Assembly (NCBI RefSeq): GCF_001311885.1
Contig: NZ_BBCE01000002.1
Location: 62,001 to 126,000 of the forward strand
DNA: 64,000 nt
Reading direction: 5' to 3'
From: Syntrophomonas palmitatica JCM 14374
GTDB lineage: Bacteria > Bacillota > Syntrophomonadia > Syntrophomonadales > Syntrophomonadaceae
Numbering within the stretch: position 1 is the first letter of the stretch; each line of letters opens with the position of its first letter. Position numbers and translations under genes: made by a program. Shown here one piece after another: positions 55,862 to 64,000 of this stretch. The notes under the pieces were generated by a model that was given only the letters and a program-made list of their open reading frames with translations, ran no database searches and was not told where the DNA came from.

Positions 55862-57046
55862 TTATGACTTATTTGGGGTGAATTCCTCCCAGACTGGCAG
55901 TTCGATATGAAATGTTGCTCCTCCTCTGTCATTGTTGAATACCCCGATCCTTCCGCCTATACTTTTTACAATAGATTCAACAATAGCCAATCCTAATCCT
56001 GTGTTTTCTCCAATATCTTTTGTACTATAAAAAGGCTGAAATATGCGGTCAATTTGTTCATTACTTATTCCCGTGGCATTATCAACAACCTCGAGAATCA
56101 CTTTATTCTTTATCAGGCGGGTATTACAATGGATTTCCTTATCGGATTTTTTAACTTTATCCAATGCCTGTATGGCGTTTTCTAAAAGATTTTTAATCAT
56201 AGTAACAAGCCAGTTAAGATCTCCAGGAACCTGGGGCAGGTTTTCCGACAAATCCAGTTGTACGCAGATTCCATCGGCGGATAACCGAAATTCAAATATG
56301 CTCACGGAAATATGTACAGCGTCATTTAAATTACAAGGCCTGAAATCCGCAACCTGCCTCTTGCGTGTAAATGAACGGATTTGAACAATGGTTTTTTCTA
56401 TACGGTTTACCTCTTTGGAAATATACTGGAGGGTTTTAATTAACTCCATCGCGTCCGCTGAACCTTCAGTATTATAAAAATAAAGCATACTCTCAACCAG
56501 AAGCTTTATAGCGTTGACGGGCTGGGTAATCTCATGAATAATACCTGCTGATTCTGAGTTTAACATTAGTAAACGGTATACTTTATCTATTTGATCTTTT
56601 AATTCCTGTCTTTCTTCTGCCAGTTTAAATTGTTCGGTAATATCGGTTAGTATGCTTAAGAGACATGTTTCACCATTGATATCGATTTTTTCGGCAGAAT
56701 ATAGTCCCTGTCTTATCTCACCAGACTTTGTTACAAAAAGTATTTCCATATCCCGAACCGTATCGTTCTCTGTAATTATCTTTTTCATTTCAAAACGTTG
56801 ATTTGGATCATACCAGAATCCCAACTCAGACGATGTTGTGCCTAATATTTCCTCTTTTGAATATCCAACAAAACGACAAAAACTATCGTTCACGCTGATA
56901 AATCTGCCCTCTTCAAAAGTTGTTATGCTCATTGTCAGAGGAACAGCATTATATGCCTTTGAGAAGCGGTCTTCGGAAAAAAATAAGGCTTCTTCAACCC
57001 TTTTGCGATCAGTCATATTTTCGCTGTCATTCATTGTGCACATCAT
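55862..57046 (-). CDS. Soluble PAS-domain sensor histidine kinase
   Basis: Kinase of 394 residues without membrane helices. PAS domain about residues 20-140 (FSKAYNAVPLTMSITTFEEGRFISVNDSFCRFVGYSKEEILG split by loops), a helical linker, the H-box SAGIIHEITQPVNAIKLLV, N-box LLENAIQALDKV, and ATP-lid blocks VVDNATGISNE and STKDIGENTGLGLAIVESIV. First gene of the two-component pair; partner is the sigma-54 regulator. The PAS ligand is unknown, possibly a redox or small intracellular signal. Start ATG 57046 follows AAGGGA. Confidence 0.9.
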   Translation of the reverse strand: MMCTMNDSENMTDRKRVEEALFFSEDRFSKAYNAVPLTMSITTFEEGRFISVNDSFCRFVGYSKEEILGTTSSELGFWYDPNQRFEMKKIITENDTVRDMEILFVTKSGEIRQGLYSAEKIDINGETCLLSILTDITEQFKLAEERQELKDQIDKVYRLLMLNSESAGIIHEITQPVNAIKLLVESMLYFYNTEGSADAMELIKTLQYISKEVNRIEKTIVQIRSFTRKRQVADFRPCNLNDAVHISVSIFEFRLSADGICVQLDLSENLPQVPGDLNWLVTMIKNLLENAIQALDKVKKSDKEIHCNTRLIKNKVILEVVDNATGISNEQIDRIFQPFYSTKDIGENTGLGLAIVESIVKSIGGRIGVFNNDRGGATFHIELPVWEEFTPNKS

Positions 57047-57145
57047 ACATAATCCCTTATTATTTCAATAGTTGGTATACATTTTCGATAATGATCGATT
57101 ATTTCCTGCAATGTCCAGGTTATATCTTTTTGATTCGCAGCCAAT

Positions 57146-57184
57146 AGAAAAAAATACACCTCTGTAATAAAGCAGAGGTGTATT
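57146..57184 (-). terminator. Terminator of hsp20
   Basis: Perfect 12-base stem AATACACCTCTG / CAGAGGTGTATT with an eight-base loop (57153-57184), followed on the minus strand by seven or more T. 74 bases past the hsp20 stop. Confidence 0.85.
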
Positions 57185-57257
57185 GAATATGGAAAGACTG
57201 CAAGACACGGTTTCAACGCAGCACCAGCTGGTGGCTGCAGCCTGCGACCCTTTTTCG

Positions 57258-57689
57258 TTAATCAATACTGATACGGTAATTTTGCGGCGGAGTTTCCTCC
57301 AGCTTAGGCAGAATAATTTTCAGCACTCCGTCTTTATAGTCTGCCTTAACCCTTTTATCATCCACATTTTCCACATAAAAACTGCGCCGGAAAGTACCCA
57401 TTCTTCTTTCTCGTCTTACATAATTATCCTTTTCTTCGTTAATTTCTTCTTTCTTTTCAGCAGAAATAGTCAAAGTATTGTCTTTCAGCTCTACTACAAT
57501 TTCATCTTTTTTCATACCGGGCAATTCAGCTTCAACGATAAATTCCTGGCCGTTTTCCCTAATATCTGCTTTAAAAGAGGGAGCAAAATCAAAAAAATCG
57601 TTATCGAAGAACTCCCGTAACAGTGCACGGCCAAAATCTCCGCCAACCAAATCCCCTCTACTCCGTCTGAAAGGTGTCAGATCAAACAT
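57258..57689 (-). CDS. hsp20: Small heat shock protein Hsp20
   Basis: Alpha-crystallin chaperone of 143 residues: N-terminal arm rich in Phe/Asp, then FKADIRENGQEFIVEAELPGMKKDEIVVELKDNTLTISAEKK in pieces, FRRSFYVENVDDKRVKADYKDGVLKIILPK, ending in an Ile-x-Ile-type tail (YRISID). AGGAGG-like site upstream. Monocistronic with its own terminator. Divergent from spoIVB. Confidence 0.93.
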   Translation of the reverse strand: MFDLTPFRRSRGDLVGGDFGRALLREFFDNDFFDFAPSFKADIRENGQEFIVEAELPGMKKDEIVVELKDNTLTISAEKKEEINEEKDNYVRRERRMGTFRRSFYVENVDDKRVKADYKDGVLKIILPKLEETPPQNYRISID

Positions 57690-57849
57690 CTTATCGTCCT
57701 CCTTTTTAATTAATTATGTTTTCAATAATTATTATAAACAAAAGTCAAAGAAAGTCAAATAAAATATCCATAAATATTTCTTGCCTTTGTATAGTTTTTC
57801 CCCTGAAAGAAAAGAATATGAAGCAGCAATTTCAGGGAGTGATAGGAAT

Positions 57850-59206
57850 TTGCGCAGAATTGGCAAGATTACGGGTATAATATTGGCCCTATTATTAATA
57901 ACCACCTGTTTTAATCCCCAGGTTCACGCCTTATTAAGTCTGCCTGATCACCAGCAGATGGTGGTGGGAGAAAGCAGTCATATCAAAATACGGCTCCCTG
58001 CTCAGCTGGCAAACAGTCTGGTTATGCAGGTAATCAACCCATCGCGTAACGTATTCGCACCTCAAGAAGAACTGCCTGTTACAATAAATCGGGATGTTTC
58101 CGGCTATGAAATCGTTGCCTTGAAACCTGGCAAAGCAATGTACAACTGCGTTTATTAGGATATATTCCGTTAAAATCTATCTCCATAGAAACTTTGCCGC
58201 CACGGCGGGTTGTGGTTGGCGGCCACTCTGTGGGAGTGATGCTTCAGTCCCGGGGCATTATGGTAGTTGGATTTGCCCCGGTCATGACTGGCGCTGGAGA
58301 AAAGAACTACCCTGCTCGTGACAGCGGCGTTGAAATAGGAGATCTTATTATGAAAGTCGATGGTAAAAACGTAACCAGCGAAAACGACCTGGCCCAAATG
58401 ATAGATTCCCATTCTGATGATAACCTGACCCTTACTATTAAAAGGCAGCAGCATTATATTTCACTGCCGGTTAAAGCTATACCTTGTAAGGAAACAGGAC
58501 GCAAACGCATAGGTTTATTCGTCAGAGACGGCATAATGGGGGTGGGAACCTTAAGCTTTTGGGACCCTGAGAGCAATGCTTTCGCAGCCCTGGGTCATAT
58601 AATAATCGATGCTGATACCAGGCAGGGTGTAGACGTATTACAGGGAAAGATTGTAAGCGCTTCTATCCAAACCGTAAAACCCGGCAAACCTGGACAGCCC
58701 GGTGAAAAAATCGGAATTTTTAACAGCTCTGGACCGATAGAAGGTAAAATTGAAAAAAATAGTTATTCCGGTTTGTTTGGAGAGACTACTCGAGAGGTTA
58801 ATAACCCTCTGTTGAAATATCCCCTTGAAGTGCCTATGCACATCAGGTTAAGGAAGGGAGGGCACAAATCTACACAGTTATCAATGGTGATGATATAGAA
58901 CGTTTTGACGTTAATATAGAAAAAGTCTATCCGGCCCGTAAGAATGGCAAAGGTATGGTAATCAAGGTTACTGATCCCAGGCTTTTAAGTATTACCGGGG
59001 GCATAGTACAGGGTATGAGCGGCAGTCCAATTGTCCAGGATTCACGGATTGTGGGAGCGGTGACTCATGTTTTCCTTAATGATCCCGAACGAGGTTATGG
59101 AATATTTATGGATAATATGCTGTCAGAATTAGATGAACGTCATGGTATGTTAAATAACTTTCGACAAATAGATGATAATAATAAACTCCATAAGATAGTC
59201 TCTTAA
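57850..59206 (+). CDS. spoIVB: SpoIVB serine peptidase, two frameshifts
   Basis: Forespore protease (S55 family) that signals to the SpoIVFB-BofA-SpoIVFA complex to activate sigma-K. I start at TTG 57850; an in-frame TTG at 57781 also exists. About 452 residues reconstructed. Signal anchor IGKITGIILALLLITTCF. A missing base near 58138 joins ALKPGKA to VQLRLLGYIPLKSISIET, and another near 58836 joins LEVPM to AHQVKEGRAQIYTVING. PDZ domain: DSGVEIGDLIMKVDGKNV. Peptidase: ALGHIIIDADTRQ (catalytic His) and GMSGSPIVQD (catalytic Ser). Confidence 0.88.
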
Positions 59207-59401
59207 ACGAATTTATATATATAAATTAACAAAAAGCTATACATTTCAATGTGTATTTATGTGTATCATTATGGTAAGCACTGAAAAATTATAGGTTAAT
59301 TTGATAGAAAAAAAAAAGAGGAAAAGCCCGTCCTACCGTCGAAAAGCGTTAACTAATAGAATTTAGAAGCTTTATAAAGCGATGAGGGGGAATTAATCTA
59401 G

Positions 59402-60205
59402 ATGTACGGAGAATCAAATCCAATTAAGGTTCTCATTGCCGATGACAACCGGGAATTTTGTGGAATCCTCAAGGACTATTTCTCCAACGACCCTGATTTT
59501 GAAATGATCGCAGTATGTGCCAACGGTATGGAGGTGCTTGATGTAATAGAAAAACAACCCGTGGAAGTTCTTGTATTAGACCTGATTATGCCCTATATGG
59601 ATGGGATAGGGGTTCTGGAGAAAATTAATCAGCTGCACCTGGAAAAACGGCCTAAGATAATTATTCTTACCGCTTTCGGCCAGGAAAACATTACCCAGAG
59701 AGCAGTGCAACTGGGAGCGGATTATTACATACTTAAACCGTTTAATCTGCAGGTTCTGGGAGACCGGGTTCGCCAGGTCGCCAGGGATGTACGTCCGCGT
59801 ACTGAGAATGTGTCTGCGCCTTCCACTTATCATTTGCCGACTATGCCCGCTAAAAACCTGGAAGTTGAAGTTACCAAGGTTATCCATGAAATTGGCGTAC
59901 CGGCTCATGTTAAGGGCTATCAATATCTGCGTGATGCTATTATGCTGGTGGTAGAAGAGATTAATTACCTGGGGGCAGTAACAAAAGAACTCTATCCTAC
60001 CATCGCCCAGAAGTACGATACGACCCCCAGCAGGGTGGAAAGAGCTATCCGTCACGCTATTGAACTGGCCTGGGACCGTGGTGACATCGATAAAATCAAT
60101 AAGGTTTTTGGTTATGCTGTCAGCGGTGAACGCGGCAAACCTACCAATTCTGAATTTATTGCTATCATAGCTGATCGTTTGCGTCTAGAAAGCAAAGTAA
60201 GTTAA
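59402..60205 (+). CDS. spo0A: Sporulation master regulator Spo0A
   Basis: 267 residues from ATG 59402 after GAGGGGG. Receiver: [16 protein letters not shown], phospho-acceptor Asp60 in [13 protein letters not shown], Lys in YYILKPFN. C-terminal DNA-binding domain: [28 protein letters not shown], then [25 protein letters not shown] and [11 protein letters not shown], the invariant recognition region. CGTCGAA near 59337 differs by one base from the 0A box, which would fit autoregulation but is weak evidence. Confidence 0.96.
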   Translation: MYGESNPIKVLIADDNREFCGILKDYFSNDPDFEMIAVCANGMEVLDVIEKQPVEVLVLDLIMPYMDGIGVLEKINQLHLEKRPKIIILTAFGQENITQRAVQLGADYYILKPFNLQVLGDRVRQVARDVRPRTENVSAPSTYHLPTMPAKNLEVEVTKVIHEIGVPAHVKGYQYLRDAIMLVVEEINYLGAVTKELYPTIAQKYDTTPSRVERAIRHAIELAWDRGDIDKINKVFGYAVSGERGKPTNSEFIAIIADRLRLESKVS

Positions 60206-60285
60206 GGTTTGAATTTAACGGGGATTATTCAGGTTAAAGCTAAATACTGGATGGGTTCAGATTAAGGTTTCAATTTAGCACCATA

Positions 60286-60336
60286 CCTCTTGTTTATTGC
60301 AGAAACTGTTATGTGCAATAAGCAAGAGGTTTTTTA
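60286..60336 (+). terminator. Terminator after spo0A
   Basis: CCTCTTG-T-TTATTGC pairs with GCAATAA-G-CAAGAGG (15 pairs with one mismatch), loop of 14, then TTTTTT. Confidence 0.9.
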
Positions 60337-60484
60337 ATGTTTACTATAAGGCATAGCATACTTATTCATTTTTACGTTGTGCTTAATTGTGGTAATATTA
60401 GTTTCGAATAGACTGTTATACGGGTTATATTATCTTAAAAGATACTCTTATCAGTTGGTTATAGGATTTTAGAGGTGAAAACTA

Positions 60485-61605
60485 ATGTTAGCAAAAGGTC
60501 GGGTTAAACTTGACCGGCGTACGAAAAATCTGGTTAAACGTTTGCGTAAAAACGACATAGCAGTTATTGATCATGATGATATCGATGAAGTGGCAGCCAA
60601 TTCTTTGATTGATATAAGGCCGCAGGCATAATAAACGTGCAGCCATCTATTACCGGACGTTACCCGGCTAAAGGCGCATATAAGATATTGAAGGCTGGAA
60701 TACCCATATTAGATGAGACCGGCCCCGAGGTATTTGAGAATCTGCGTGAGGGAAATTTGATAGAGATACGCGCCAATAAGGTCTATGCGGGTAAACGATG
60801 TATTGCAGAAGGACGGGAACTGTGCCTTGACGATGTGCAGTTAAAATTGAGACAAGCCAACGAGAATGCTCAGAGAGAACTGGACCGTTTTGTAGAAAAC
60901 ACCTTGGAATATGCTTTAAAGGAAAAAGATATTTTATTAGGTAATTTGGAAGTTCCGATACTTGATACTCATATCCTTAACCGTCATGTGTTGATTGTAG
61001 TTCGCGGCAGCAGTTATAAAGAGGATTTAAAAGCCATTAAGTGGTATATTGAAGATGAAAATCCGGTTTTAATAGGTGTGGATGGAGGCGCTGACGCCCT
61101 GATGGAATTTGGGCTCAAGCCCGACATCATCGTTGGCGACATGGATAGTGTTTCGGATGATGCTCTCCGTTCGGGAGCGGAGATAGTGGTTCATGCCTAT
61201 GCTGATGGAAAGGCTCCTGGTTTGCAGCGGGTTGAGGAAATGGGATTAGAAGCCAGGATTATTCCTATGCCTGGTACCAGCGAAGATGCCGCCATGATCC
61301 TGGCGTGGGAATATGGAGCCAGTTTGATAGTGGCGGTAGGCTCACATTCCAATATGATAGATTTTCTGGAAAAAGGCCGCAAAGGCATGGGCAGCACGTT
61401 TTTGGTGAGGCTTAAAGTAGGATCAATATTAGTAGATGCCCGGGGGGTTAGCCAATTGTACAAACACAGCCTGCAGACCAGGTATTTGGCGCAATTGTTC
61501 GTAGCCGCCCTGGTACCTATTTCTATTATCTTATGGGTATCCCCCGCTACCAAACCATTTTTCCGTCTGCTGTCACTGCAGCTTAAACTGCTGTTTAGTT
61601 TATAG
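60485..61605 (+). CDS. steA: SteA-like cytokinetic ring protein (thiamin pyrophosphokinase-like domain), one frameshift
   Basis: Protein of about 374 residues reconstructed. ATG 60485 follows GAGGTG and reads MLAKGRVKLDRRTKNLVKRL, then DIAVIDHDDIDEVAANSLI. A missing base near 60628 leads to IINVQPSITGRYPAKGAYKIL. The centre has LIVVRGSSYKEDL and VLIGVDGGADALMEFGLKPDIIVGDMDSVSDDAL, the thiamin-pyrophosphokinase-like fold; C-terminal helix YLAQLFVAALVPISIILWV. In Corynebacterium SteA works with SteB at the division site; a SteB/MctB-like gene follows directly here. Confidence 0.82.
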
Positions 61606-61663
61606 AGAACTTAATTTATGTAATTGGTTTGACATAAAATTGTTCTTGGGCGGGAGTGTTTTT

Positions 61664-62557
61664 ATGATTGACCTGAAATATCATATTGCTTCAATTGTAG
61701 GTATATTTTTAGCCCTGGGTATGGGTATCCTTATCGGCAGTACCATTGTTGGTGATAATCTGTTGGTAGACCAGCAGAAAAAGGTCATTGACCGCCTCGA
61801 AGAACAATTTTATGCGCTAAGGTCTAAAGAAGAAGAAATGACCAGGGATAACCAGTATAAGGGAGAGATAATCAATAAATATGAGAACTACGGACAGGCT
61901 ATGCTGCCGGTTCTGGTCAAAGGACAACTTAAAGACTACCGGGTTGCGGTTGTGGTCTCTGGCGACAGCGATGTGCCGCCGGGTATGCTGAATGCACTTT
62001 CCATGGCCGGAGCGCAGGTGGTTTCTAAGAGTGTTGTCTTATCTGAAATGAATCTTAAGAATGTTGATTTGCGAAACCGCTTAATTGATTATTACCACCT
62101 GGAGAAAAAATCGTCTTCTGATACACTGCGTTACCATGTAGCTGCCAGTGTGGGAATACTGGTGACGGGAGAGAAAGACCCTGAGCTCGGCAGTTTTTTA
62201 CAGCAGAATGACCTGGTTAAGTTCAGCGGTGAAGGCGGTCCGGTTAATGCGGTTATATTGGTAGGGGGAGCCAACAACCTGTCGGCTGTATTTGCGGACA
62301 GTTTTGACCGCGGCTTGATTCAATCCCTGCAAAGCCAGCAAATTAAGGTATTCGGGGTGGAAAACTCACGGGTCAGCTATTCCTACATGGAGAGCTACCA
62401 GAAGGAAGATATTACTACTATTGATAATGTGGATTTGAGTCCCGGGCAGGTCTCGTTGATAATGGCTATGAACGGTCAGCCGGGACGCTATGGCATGAAA
62501 GCCAGTGCTCAGAAATTTATGCCGGCCCTGCCGGTAAATGCTGCTATTGAACAATAA
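61664..62557 (+). CDS. SteB/MctB-like copper-transport family protein
   Basis: Protein of 297 residues from ATG 61664 (GGGAGTG upstream). One N-terminal helix in MIDLKYHIASIVGIFLALGMGILIGSTIVGD, a coiled coil (QQKKVIDRLEEQFYALRSKEEEM), then a globular domain. This is the layout of the DUF3186/MctB family, first described as a mycobacterial copper channel; SteB of Corynebacterium belongs to the same family and acts with SteA in cell separation. The steA neighbour favours the division role. Confidence 0.8.
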   Translation: MIDLKYHIASIVGIFLALGMGILIGSTIVGDNLLVDQQKKVIDRLEEQFYALRSKEEEMTRDNQYKGEIINKYENYGQAMLPVLVKGQLKDYRVAVVVSGDSDVPPGMLNALSMAGAQVVSKSVVLSEMNLKNVDLRNRLIDYYHLEKKSSSDTLRYHVAASVGILVTGEKDPELGSFLQQNDLVKFSGEGGPVNAVILVGGANNLSAVFADSFDRGLIQSLQSQQIKVFGVENSRVSYSYMESYQKEDITTIDNVDLSPGQVSLIMAMNGQPGRYGMKASAQKFMPALPVNAAIEQ

Positions 62558-62658
62558 ATGGTTATGTACTATACTTTCTCGCTCAAATTTGCATCAAATA
62601 CGAAAATTGTGTTATGCATAGGTAATGGTAATGAACTATATAATAATGGGGGCTTGTG

Positions 62659-63332
62659 GTGTCTTCAATAACTGTGGTGATTCCAGCCTATAATGAAGAA
62701 GCTAGAATAGCTGCTACCATACGGGCAGTGCAGACCATACCCGGTGTTGAGCAGCTTTTTGTCATAAATGACGGCTCAACTGATGATACTTCACTCATAG
62801 CCAGACAGGAGGGGGCTGCAGTAATAGACTTATATCCTAACCGGGGTAAGGGCGGGGCTATGAACGCATCCCTGGACAGGATTGACAGTGATATAGTGGT
62901 GTTTTTGGATGCGGATTGGGGAAGGCTGCAGCTGAAGCACATAAAATTATCCAACCGGTTTTAGAAGGCAGATGCGATCTGGCAATAGCCGCTTTTCCTC
63001 CTCCAACTAAAAAGGGGGGATTTGGCTTGGTAAAAGGAACTGCAGGCTGGGCCTTAAAACGTGCGGGACTGCCAAATTCTACTGCCCCTTTAAGCGGGCA
63101 GCGGGCCATGAACCGTCAGGCCCTGAAAATTTTGGCTCCATTTTATGAGGCTTATGGGGTGGAACTGGGTATGACCTTAAAAGCTTTGCGTTATGGACTG
63201 CGGGTGATGGAAGTATCCACAACCATGAGCCATAAAGAAACCGGACGTGATTTGCAGGGTTTTTTACATCGGGGAAAACAGTTTAAGGATGTAATTAAAG
63301 TCCTTCTGGCGGTTAGGAGGGATAAAATTTGA
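62659..63332 (+). CDS. Family 2 glycosyltransferase, one frameshift
   Basis: Short GT-A enzyme of about 224 residues reconstructed. GTG 62659 (GTG 62656 is adjacent) follows GGGGGC. SSITVVIPAYNEEARIAATIRAV, VINDGSTDDTSLIARQEGA and the metal motif DAD in IVVFLDADLG. One base is missing near 62915 (DAD then LGKAAAEAHKII). Its stop overlaps the start of the MraY-like gene. The donor and acceptor are unknown; a polyprenyl-phosphate sugar transferase is possible given the neighbour. Confidence 0.8.
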
Positions 63333-64000
63333 ACATCTCCATAAACCTTTTATGGGCATTGGCAGCAGGGCTGCTGGTGGAGGTTATCGTCCTGCATTTT
63401 TTGATGGGGATGCTGGAACGCAGCGGAGCGGTCAGGGCTAATTATCTGGGTGTGGATATTCCGGTTAGTGCTGGTATGAGTTTCCCTATAACCATAATCG
63501 TTGTGTTTATTTTATTTGCTTTGTTTTCATGCTACCAACCGAGATACCATGTTTTTATATTTGGCCTGACAGCCATAAGTTTTTTGGGTTTTATTGATGA
63601 TATGTTGGGACGTCGTGATACCCTGGGATTTAAGGGACATATCGGCGAACTTTTGCGGGGTCGCATGACTACCGGCGGGCTGAAAGCCACGGGTGGCTTT
63701 ATAATAGCCTTTTTTATTGCCTTCTTCAGTTCACACGGGATGTTATCCATTTTATTAAATACATTACTGATTGCACTTTTTACTAATCTGCTTAATCTCT
63801 TTGATCTTCGGCCGGGCAGAGCGGTAAAGGCATATCTGTTTTTCCTCCTGGTTATTTTATTATCAGCGCACTTTCAAATCGATTACTTAATATATGTTCC
63901 CCTGCTGGGGGCGGTGCTCTGGTATTTTCGTTATGATCTTAAGGCTCGCGTAATGATGGGGGATGCGGGGTCAAATGTACTGGGCCTGGCTCTAGGTTAT
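63329..64000 (+). CDS. MraY/WecA-like sugar-phosphate transferase, 3' truncated by the window
   Basis: Open frame from TTG 63329, with AGGAGG nine bases upstream, running off the right edge (224 residues visible). Many membrane helices. Marks of the polyprenyl-phosphate transferase family: FLGFIDDMLGRRDTLGFKGH (Asp-Asp pair), NLLNLFDLRPGRAVK and MMGDAGSNVLGLALGY. The segment FDLRPGRA differs from MraY (usually N-x-x-D-G-x-D-G-L), so a teichoic-acid or other envelope-polymer enzyme is as likely as peptidoglycan synthesis. It overlaps the GT2 gene by four bases. Confidence 0.8.
   Translation, partial: MNISINLLWALAAGLLVEVIVLHFLMGMLERSGAVRANYLGVDIPVSAGMSFPITIIVVFILFALFSCYQPRYHVFIFGLTAISFLGFIDDMLGRRDTLGFKGHIGELLRGRMTTGGLKATGGFIIAFFIAFFSSHGMLSILLNTLLIALFTNLLNLFDLRPGRAVKAYLFFLLVILLSAHFQIDYLIYVPLLGAVLWYFRYDLKARVMMGDAGSNVLGLALGY

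Noticed and set aside
59325-59345. 0A box (CGTCGAA) upstream of spo0A
   Set aside because: One base off a seven-base consensus is expected by chance; mentioned only in the gene entry.
1-64000. CRISPR array, tRNA or rRNA genes, transposase, prophage genes
   Set aside because: I looked for repeated spacers, tRNA-like cloverleafs, transposase motifs and phage structural genes and saw none.

Overview
The window reads as chromosomal DNA of an anaerobic, spore-forming, Gram-positive (Firmicutes, Clostridia) bacterium close to the Syntrophomonas/Syntrophomonadaceae type. The support is a complete spoIIIA operon, spoIVB and spo0A, the order aroQ-pepP-efp-spoIIIA-accBC-asp23-nusB-folD-xseAB-ispA-dxs-tlyA-nadK-argR-recN-spoIVB-spo0A-steA, a cluster of CoA-transferases as used by syntrophic fatty-acid oxidisers, and an [FeFe]-hydrogenase maturation GTPase (HydF). 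The lineage is inferred from gene content, not from a search.

Layout. 1-10.8 kb: the end of a sugar aminotransferase, a prepilin peptidase, a block of pilin-like genes on both strands (one very large and LamG-bearing, one with a C-terminal CFI-box), and pilMNO. 11-16 kb: tldD/pmbA, aroQ, an Xaa-Pro peptidase and efp. 16-21.2 kb (minus strand): four CoA-transferase genes and a small Fis-type DNA-binding protein. 21.5-27.2 kb: a small zinc-ribbon protein and spoIIIAA-AH. 27.4-30.6 kb: a carboxyltransferase subunit with accB and accC. 30.7-37.7 kb: Asp23-type envelope proteins, nusB, a TsaD paralogue, two tandem FolD paralogues, a lytic transglycosylase and xseAB. 37.7-41 kb (minus): tetR-emrA-emrB efflux operon. 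41.2-46.9 kb: ispA, an OLE-type large noncoding RNA, its membrane partner oapA, dxs, tlyA, nadK. 47-51.9 kb: argR, aspartase, hydF, recN. 51.9-57.7 kb (minus): soluble chemoreceptor, CheW, receiver protein, NtrC-type regulator, PAS kinase, Hsp20. 57.8-64 kb: spoIVB, spo0A, steA, a SteB/MctB-like protein, a GT2 glycosyltransferase and an MraY-like transferase cut by the window edge.

Sequence quality matters here. At least 21 single-base frameshifts lie in 18 otherwise intact, mostly conserved genes; most look like one missing base in a short homopolymer. I therefore annotate these as single genes and do not call them pseudogenes. Coordinates span the reconstructed gene.

Most notable: (i) the ispA-OLE-oapA-dxs locus, and (ii) two adjacent FolD homologues with reciprocal loss of key residues: the first has lost the catalytic Lys/Gln/Asp but keeps the nucleotide-binding motifs, the second keeps the catalytic triad but has lost the nucleotide-binding motifs.
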